A DNA stretch of 64,000 nt from HdN1 sp964473645 (lineage in GTDB: Bacteria; Pseudomonadota; Gammaproteobacteria; Pseudomonadales; Ketobacteraceae). The position numbers and the translations under genes are program-made. The notes beneath the pieces were generated by a model that was not told the DNA's origin, searched no databases, and saw nothing but the letters and a program-made list of their open reading frames with translations. Of this stretch, positions 58,276 through 64,000 are shown one piece after another; positions within the stretch are counted from its first letter, which is position 1; every line of letters starts with the position of its first letter. The stretch covers positions 35,350-99,349 of the forward strand of contig CAYYPW010000019.1 of NCBI GenBank assembly GCA_964473645.1. The letters run 5' to 3'.

Positions 58276-61200
58276 CTACAGGGTCAATCGTTTTGTCGAC
58301 GTCGACTTCTCCGCCAATCCTTGTATTAAAAAGTAAAGCACTGGCACGAAAAACACCGCCAACAACGTCGCCATCAACATGCCTCCAAAGACTGACAAGC
58401 CCAGCGTTACCCGCGCAGCCGCCCCTGCTCCACTCGAAAGGATTAAGGGGACGACCCCCAATATAAACGCCAACGACGTCATCAGTATCGGCCGCAATCG
58501 CAATTTGGCAGCCTCAACCGCAGCATCAAACAAAGTTGCGCCCTGTTCATATTTCATTTTGGCAAATTCCACAATCAAAATCGCATTTTTGGCGGCAAGA
58601 CCAATCACCAATACCAATCCGATCTGCGTATAAACACTACCCGATGCACCCGTAATCCACAGCGCCAACATGGCACCAAACACACCTAAAGGCAGTGCAA
58701 ACATGACAGCAAAAGGAACCGCCCAGCTCTCATACAAAGCCGCCAGAAATAAAAATACGAACAACACCGCCAATGCCAACACAGGCGCGGTCTGCCCCGC
58801 ACTTTGTTTCTCCTGACGCGACAAACCCGACCATTCGAATCCATACCCTTCAGGCAAGGTTTCGGCAGCGACTTTTTCCAGCGCAGACAACACATCCCCC
58901 GAACTAAAGCCGGGGGCCTCTTTACCCGTGATTTCCGCTGCAGGGTAGCCGTTAAATCGCTTAATCACCACCGGCATCCCGGTTGGCTCAGCTCTAACGA
59001 GGGTAGAGAGTGGCACCATATGGCCGCTACGGCTTCGCACATGAATCTGGTTCAAAGCTTCAGGATTTGTCCGTGACTCTGCCTCTGCCTGCACGGTGAC
59101 TTTATAAGTCCGTCCAAACAAACTCACATCATTCACTTGCGTACCGCCCAAATAGGCTTGCAAGGTCTGGAACACATCATTAAGCGGCACATCCAATTTC
59201 TTGGCTTTATCACGATCGACATGCAATCGATATGCAGGCGTGCTCGCCTGGAATTTTGATAGAATCTGCCCCACCTCCGGTCGTTTGCCTGCCGCTGCGA
59301 TGAATTCATTCGCCACCTGTTCCAAGGCTTGCGGCGTTGCGGCCGACTTGTCTTGCAACATCAAACTGAACCCGCCCGTTGCCCCCAACCCAGGAATCGC
59401 AGGCGGATTAAACGGTAATACCTGCGCCTCTGTCACCGATTGCGCTTGCGCATAAAACGTCGAGATTATGTTGCGTAATCCCTTCTCTTTATCTTTGCGC
59501 ATTCCCCACGGCTCCAGCTTGACGACCACCAAGCCCGCATTGGGTTGCGGTGTGCCGTACAACATATTGACACCAGAAATGGCCAGTGTTTTCTCAACAC
59601 CAGGGATTTTCCCGGCAATCGCCTCGACCCGTTGCGTAACGTCCTGTGTGCGCTGCAACGTAGACGCCTCAGGCAACAACACGATGCCAAAGAAATAGCT
59701 CTGGTCCTCATCCGGCACAAACGTCGTTTTTACACTTTTAAACAAATACCCAGTTACACCCACTAATACCAGTAGCAGCATCACCGCGATCGCCGAGCGT
59801 CGAATTACCAACGTCACTCCCCGGCCATAACGTTCAGTAAGTCGATCAAACACGCGGTTAAAACCACCAAAAAAACGCCCCCAAACGCCGTGATCTGCAT
59901 GAGCAGCATGGGGCTTTAGCAGCATTGCACACAACGCTGGCGTGAGCGTGAGTGCAATCAAAGCCGATAATAAAACTGAAATGGCGACCGTCAAACCAAA
60001 CTGACGAAACATTACCCCAGTGATCCCCGACAAGAATGAAACCGGAACAAACACCGCGCATAACACCAAGGCAATCGCCACCACTGGCCCCGATACTTCT
60101 TGCATCGCCTTGATGGTTGCTTCACGCGCTGACAGCTGGGCATTCTGCATATTGTGTTCTACCGCTTCGACCACCACGATGGCATCGTCAACCACGATGC
60201 CAATCGCCAGCACCAACGCAAAAAGCGTCAAGGTATTAATCGTAAAGCCCAATACCAGAAAAACAGCCAACGTACCGATCAATGACACCGGAACCGCCAA
60301 CATGGGTATCAACGTCGCACGCCAACTTTGCAAAAACAGCATGACAACAATCAATACCAAGGCCATGGCTTCAAACAAAGTCTTGATCACCTCTGACATG
60401 GATTCTTTAACAAAATCGGTATTATCGGTAACGATGTCGAGGGCCAGATCGTCAGGAAACTCCTGTTGCAAACGCTCGATCTCAGCGCGCACTTGCGCCG
60501 ACACATCAAGGGCGTTCGCATCGGGTGTAAGATTGATGGAATACACCGCTGCCGGCTTACCATTAAAACTGCCAATCGTCAGGTAATCCTTTTGCCCCAA
60601 TTCGATTCGCGCCACATCACGCAAACGTACATAGCCGCCTTTGCCATCCGCTCGCAGAATAATGTTGCCAAATTCTTCAACCGAAACGAGTCGGCCTTGT
60701 ACCACCAGATTGAATTGATATGCCTGATCACGGGGTGCCGGGTGTTGACCAAAAGAGCCTGCGGGCACCTGAGCATTTTGTTCTTTTACCGTTTGAATAA
60801 TATCGCCAGTGGTTAACCCATAACGCGCCATATGCATGGGATCAAGCCAGATACGCATACCGTATTCCGAGCCATACTCATTCAGATTACCCACGCCGGG
60901 CACCCGCTTGAGTACATCTGAGATGTAGATCGTGCCGTAATTGCGTAAAAACAGAGAATCGTAACTGCCCTTCGGCGAATACAACACGTAATACAGCAGC
61001 GTATCGGGCGATTGCTTGCGTGTAATCACACCGGCCTGGTTTACCTCGGTCGGCAATACTGACGTCGCCGTCGCCACCCGGTTTTGGGTCAGCACAGTGG
61101 CCATATCGGCATCACGAGCGATGTCAAATGTGACGCTCAGCGAATACAATCCATTGCCGGTCGACAACGAATCCATATAAAGCATGCCTTCAACCCCATT

Positions 61201-61407
61201 GATTTTTTCTTCCATGGGTTGAGCAACACTTTGCTGTACCACTTCTGCATTGGCGCCCAGGTATTGCGTACTGACATTTATGGTCGGCAAGGTGATTTTT
61301 GGGTATTGCGCGACTGGTAGTACCCGCAAGGCCAAGAGACCACACAAACTAATGACAAGCGATAGCACAATTGCAAACACAGGACGATCAATAAAAAAAC
61401 GAGCCAT
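58276..61407 (-). CDS. HAE-1 RND multidrug efflux transporter
   Basis: 1043 residues, full length for AcrB/MexB-type pumps. The N-terminus MARFFIDRPVFAIVLSLVIS, TM4 Asp pair in GIVVDDAIVVVEAVEHNM, and the TM10-12 block are intact. It exports hydrophobic drugs or dyes with the adaptor encoded 14 bases upstream. No outer-membrane factor is adjacent, so TolC or a remote one must serve. A LysR regulator lies upstream of the adaptor. Confidence 0.9.
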   Translation of the reverse strand: MARFFIDRPVFAIVLSLVISLCGLLALRVLPVAQYPKITLPTINVSTQYLGANAEVVQQSVAQPMEEKINGVEGMLYMDSLSTGNGLYSLSVTFDIARDADMATVLTQNRVATATSVLPTEVNQAGVITRKQSPDTLLYYVLYSPKGSYDSLFLRNYGTIYISDVLKRVPGVGNLNEYGSEYGMRIWLDPMHMARYGLTTGDIIQTVKEQNAQVPAGSFGQHPAPRDQAYQFNLVVQGRLVSVEEFGNIILRADGKGGYVRLRDVARIELGQKDYLTIGSFNGKPAAVYSINLTPDANALDVSAQVRAEIERLQQEFPDDLALDIVTDNTDFVKESMSEVIKTLFEAMALVLIVVMLFLQSWRATLIPMLAVPVSLIGTLAVFLVLGFTINTLTLFALVLAIGIVVDDAIVVVEAVEHNMQNAQLSAREATIKAMQEVSGPVVAIALVLCAVFVPVSFLSGITGVMFRQFGLTVAISVLLSALIALTLTPALCAMLLKPHAAHADHGVWGRFFGGFNRVFDRLTERYGRGVTLVIRRSAIAVMLLLVLVGVTGYLFKSVKTTFVPDEDQSYFFGIVLLPEASTLQRTQDVTQRVEAIAGKIPGVEKTLAISGVNMLYGTPQPNAGLVVVKLEPWGMRKDKEKGLRNIISTFYAQAQSVTEAQVLPFNPPAIPGLGATGGFSLMLQDKSAATPQALEQVANEFIAAAGKRPEVGQILSKFQASTPAYRLHVDRDKAKKLDVPLNDVFQTLQAYLGGTQVNDVSLFGRTYKVTVQAEAESRTNPEALNQIHVRSRSGHMVPLSTLVRAEPTGMPVVIKRFNGYPAAEITGKEAPGFSSGDVLSALEKVAAETLPEGYGFEWSGLSRQEKQSAGQTAPVLALAVLFVFLFLAALYESWAVPFAVMFALPLGVFGAMLALWITGASGSVYTQIGLVLVIGLAAKNAILIVEFAKMKYEQGATLFDAAVEAAKLRLRPILMTSLAFILGVVPLILSSGAGAAARVTLGLSVFGGMLMATLLAVFFVPVLYFLIQGLAEKSTSTKRLTL

Positions 61408-61421
61408 TGTCGAAGCCCCTC

Positions 61422-62570
61422 TTAACTGGCGTTATTAGGAGCAGGGGTGCCTGCATCACCGGCCACCGGCATGGGGCGCACTTTGCCTCCCGGCCTGGCC
61501 TTGTGATACCCCTCGACAATGACGTTATCGGTGGCACTGAGGCCCTCATTTACCACGATATCTGGTCCCACCGTGGCGCCAGTCTTAACCGGCTTTCGCA
61601 CCAGCGTTTCATCAGCAGCAACGATATTGATAAAGGTCTTATCAAGAATCTGCTGAATCGCCTTTTGCGGTACCAACATCGCCTGAGGCAAATGCGCCAC
61701 CACCAGACGCACACGGCCATACATGCCTGGCTTCAACACCTCCTTCGGATTTGGGAAGGTCGCTGCTATCGCAAAAGTGCCAGTGTCTGCCGACAAGGCG
61801 CGATCCGAAAACGTGATTTCACCCAGCTCGTTATACATACTGCCATCACTCAACAACAACTTCGCCGGAATATGCGGGCGAGGCGCGCCTACTGGGCGCT
61901 TTTCCAGTTGCGGACGTACCAGCGCAAGATAATCCTGCTCGCTCAACGCAAAATCTACTTGCACCGCTTCCGTGGTCGAGACGGTGGCCAATAACGTCTG
62001 ACCTGCGCTGATCATGGCACCCACGTTCACTAACGCTCGACCGATACGGCCACTGTAAGGGGAAACAATGGCCGATTCCTTCAACATGATCTGAGCGTTG
62101 GTCAGGGTCGCCTGCGATGCATTCAAGCCCGCTTTCGCCTGCGCCTCCGCAGCTACGGCACTATCATACTGCTGGCTGGAAATGGTCCCTTTCTCTACCA
62201 GTGACTTGTAACGCGTCACGTCAGCGCTTGCCTTCGCCAATGCAGCCAATGCGTTGTTTACGCCGGCTTCAGCTTCTCTCACTGTCGCGGCAAGCGAGTC
62301 ATTGTCGATACGAAACAATGCCTGCCCGGCTTGCACCGGCTCACCTTCACGAAATTGCACTTCCAAGATGCGGCCTGTCACCTTTGATCGTATCTCTGCC
62401 TGGTTGACGGCACGAATCTCACCAACGAAATCGCGTTCGACCTCCACATCCCGCAGCGAAGGCTTTCCGACACTCACGGTGGGGACCGGCGTTGGAGGTG
62501 CCACCTCTTGCTTACATGCAATCACGATGGGCATTACGATAAACAAAAGAATAGAAAGCCGGGTACGCAT
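61422..62570 (-). CDS. RND efflux adaptor lipoprotein (AcrA/MexA type)
   Basis: 382 residues. A lipobox (IVIAC) anchors it in the inner membrane. HlyD-type domains follow: lipoyl (GRILEVQFREGEPVQAGQALFRID), hairpin (AKASADVTRYKSLVEKG), barrel and membrane-proximal regions ending in a Pro-rich tail. It bridges the RND pump to an outer-membrane channel. The ATG at 62570 is preferred to the GTG six bases earlier. Operon partner of the pump gene. Confidence 0.9.
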   Translation of the reverse strand: MRTRLSILLFIVMPIVIACKQEVAPPTPVPTVSVGKPSLRDVEVERDFVGEIRAVNQAEIRSKVTGRILEVQFREGEPVQAGQALFRIDNDSLAATVREAEAGVNNALAALAKASADVTRYKSLVEKGTISSQQYDSAVAAEAQAKAGLNASQATLTNAQIMLKESAIVSPYSGRIGRALVNVGAMISAGQTLLATVSTTEAVQVDFALSEQDYLALVRPQLEKRPVGAPRPHIPAKLLLSDGSMYNELGEITFSDRALSADTGTFAIAATFPNPKEVLKPGMYGRVRLVVAHLPQAMLVPQKAIQQILDKTFINIVAADETLVRKPVKTGATVGPDIVVNEGLSATDNVIVEGYHKARPGGKVRPMPVAGDAGTPAPNNAS

Positions 62571-62688
62571 AACCACTCCTTGGGAGTCCGGGATGAATTA
62601 AGAGATGTACAACACTATACTCGTTAGAAGCAACCGTAGTCTAAAATCGGCAGTTTCTCTTATGTATGATCGCCAATAGGGAGTTTTG

Positions 62689-63603
62689 CTACGCGTTCTC
62701 CATCGCATTCAACGCAGCAAATTCCACCGCAAGAAAATCCAGAAGTTCGCGCACCGATGGCAGCACCCCCCGCCTGGAGGGAAACACCGCATGCACGATT
62801 CCGCTTTGTGGCACCCACTGCGGAAGCACCTCCACCAATGCGCCGCTCGCCAAATCCTGATGTATCATCATGGTCGGCAACTGAGCAATACCCACTCCAT
62901 GTAGCGCAGCGAAGCGCAACGCAACCATGTCACTGGCTACCAAGCGCGGGGAATGACGTAACATTACCGTGGCGTCTTCCGGGCCATGCAGATTCCAACG
63001 ATGATCCAGATTATTTAACCCCAAATCGACACTTGGCCAGCGGCTTAGGTCAGCCGGTACACGTGGGTGTGCATGGGTGCCAAATAAACACGGGTTGGCT
63101 ACCAATTTCTGTGTACTTTCCCCCAACACTTTCATTACTAGATCGGTATTTTCAATGGGAGGAAATCGAACCCTGACTGCAACATCAAAACCTTCGCGAA
63201 TGACATCCACGCGTCGATTGGTGCATTCCAGTTGTAGTTGCACACGTGGACATTTCGTCATGAACTTTGCCACCATGTCACCCAGCTGATAATAGAGTAA
63301 CGCCGGTGGGCAACTCAGTTTAACGCTACCCTGAGGCTCCGCATGGGTGCGTTCAATCAATTCCTGTGCCGCGTTGGCCTCGACCAGCATCGCCATACAA
63401 TGACGGTAATAGGCCTGACCAATCTCCGTCACCGAAAACAGCCTGGTCGAACGTTGTATCAAGCGTACGCCCAACCGGGTTTCGAGTTGCGCAATACGAC
63501 GGCTCAGCTTGGATTTGGGCATGCCCATTGCCCGACTTGCCGGGGCAAAGCCTTGGTGATCCACGACTTGCACGTAGTAATAGAGGTCATTCAGGTCTTG
63601 CAT
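62689..63603 (-). CDS. LysR-family transcriptional regulator
   Basis: 304 residues. N-terminal winged helix (MQDLNDLYYYVQVVDHQGFAP, SKLSRRIAQLETRLGVRLIQRSTR) and a periplasmic-binding-like effector domain. It points the same way as the RND genes with a 118-base gap and is divergent from the pirin gene. The ATG at 63603 is preferred over 63639 because it opens the HTH at the standard position. It may control the pump, pirin, or both. Ligand unknown. Confidence 0.9.
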   Translation of the reverse strand: MQDLNDLYYYVQVVDHQGFAPASRAMGMPKSKLSRRIAQLETRLGVRLIQRSTRLFSVTEIGQAYYRHCMAMLVEANAAQELIERTHAEPQGSVKLSCPPALLYYQLGDMVAKFMTKCPRVQLQLECTNRRVDVIREGFDVAVRVRFPPIENTDLVMKVLGESTQKLVANPCLFGTHAHPRVPADLSRWPSVDLGLNNLDHRWNLHGPEDATVMLRHSPRLVASDMVALRFAALHGVGIAQLPTMMIHQDLASGALVEVLPQWVPQSGIVHAVFPSRRGVLPSVRELLDFLAVEFAALNAMENA

Positions 63604-63728
63604 CGCCACACCCCATCGTTCTGTTTTTAGAACTCTCAAGGCAAATTATGCCCCCTACCGGCCAGTACGTTCTATAGGTATCTTACTTCTCATGGCATTA
63701 CCTTAACGGTTTAGCAATGAGGCCCCCC

Positions 63729-64000
63729 ATGAAAAAGATACTTGGCGTCTATACCAACCCTCGTCAGCACTGGGTAGGCGATGGTTTTCCAGTACGGTCC
63801 CTGTTTACTTATGAAAGCTTGGGTGAACATCTAAGTCCTTTCTTGCTGCTCGATCATGCCGGCCCGATGCAGTTCCCACCTACGGACAAACAGCGAGGTG
63901 TTGGTCAGCACCCGCACCGTGGTTTTGAAACCGTGACCATCGTTTATCACGGAGAAGTTCAACATCGGGATTCAGCAGGTAACGGCGGTGTTATAGGGCC
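63729..64000 (+). CDS. pirin-family protein, N-terminal part (runs off the window)
   Basis: At least 90 codons from an ATG at 63729 (MKKILGVYTNPRQHWVGDGF). The cupin metal motif block (PTDKQRGVGQHPHRGFETVTIVYHGE) has the HPHRGFET pattern of pirins, which bind Fe or Cu and may have quercetinase activity. LysR-pirin gene pairs are common, and the two are divergent here. The downstream part is beyond the window. Confidence 0.88.
   Translation, partial: MKKILGVYTNPRQHWVGDGFPVRSLFTYESLGEHLSPFLLLDHAGPMQFPPTDKQRGVGQHPHRGFETVTIVYHGEVQHRDSAGNGGVIG

Overview
The window looks like chromosomal DNA of a free-living, polysaccharide-degrading gammaproteobacterium. The carbohydrate-active genes, a Fur-regulated siderophore apparatus and a guanidine-II riboswitch suggest Cellvibrionales or a relative, but nothing here fixes the genus. 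No rRNA, tRNA or CRISPR array was seen. Coding is dense and both strands are used in short operons.

Layout. 0.2-6.4 kb: a heavy-metal efflux operon (small secreted protein, czcC, czcB, czcA) closed by a strong hairpin. 6.5-7.3 kb: a SprA-like protein that seems to have lost its metalloprotease motif. 7.7-10.6 kb: a Fur box, a TonB-dependent siderophore receptor and a truncated Fur-like DNA-binding protein. 10.6-11.8 kb: a methionine-rich periplasmic protein with an outer-membrane barrel protein. 12.17-20.9 kb: a mobile island. It holds a Tn7-like transposition module (tnsA, tnsB, tnsC, tniQ/tnsD, all on the minus strand). A frameshifted IS1595-family element with an intact 8-bp target duplication sits exactly at the tniQ stop codon. 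Upstream of tnsA lie an SF2 helicase, a winged-helix/coiled-coil protein and a divergent XRE regulator with a perfect palindromic operator.

22.1-26 kb: malic enzyme and two diverged spermidine-synthase-like paralogues around a small ribbon-helix-helix gene; three promoter regions share one 19-bp palindromic motif. 26-28.6 kb: a tandem pseudokinase-kinase membrane protein. 29-33 kb: lipoproteins, small unknowns and a PlsC-like acyltransferase. 32.8-35.2 kb: a Fur-box-preceded iron operon (DUF3649, PepSY-TM reductase, DUF3325). 35.3-37.7 kb: a 7TMR-DISM hybrid histidine kinase. 38-41 kb: a secreted GH18-CBM6-CBM5/12-CBM13-GH26 enzyme. 41.3-44.3 kb: an unknown membrane protein, an AI-2E-family transporter and a secreted unknown.

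44.5-53.5 kb: a giant cyclic beta-1,2-glucan synthase (NdvB/ChvB type) converging with a short-form 6-phosphogluconate dehydrogenase. 54.7-56.5 kb: a coupled pair of flavin-oxidase-like/GAF proteins. 56.6-57.3 kb: a hemerythrin gene whose Shine-Dalgarno is buried in a long leader hairpin. 57.4-57.8 kb: an SMR guanidinium exporter under a guanidine-II riboswitch. 57.9-63.6 kb: a DUF3703 protein, an HAE-1 RND pump with its adaptor lipoprotein, and a LysR regulator. The window ends inside a pirin gene. Main themes are metal and iron homeostasis, efflux, glycan metabolism and one transposon island. The Tn7-like island (degenerate TnsA active site, helicase module), the pseudokinase-kinase protein and the structured hemerythrin leader deserve most attention.
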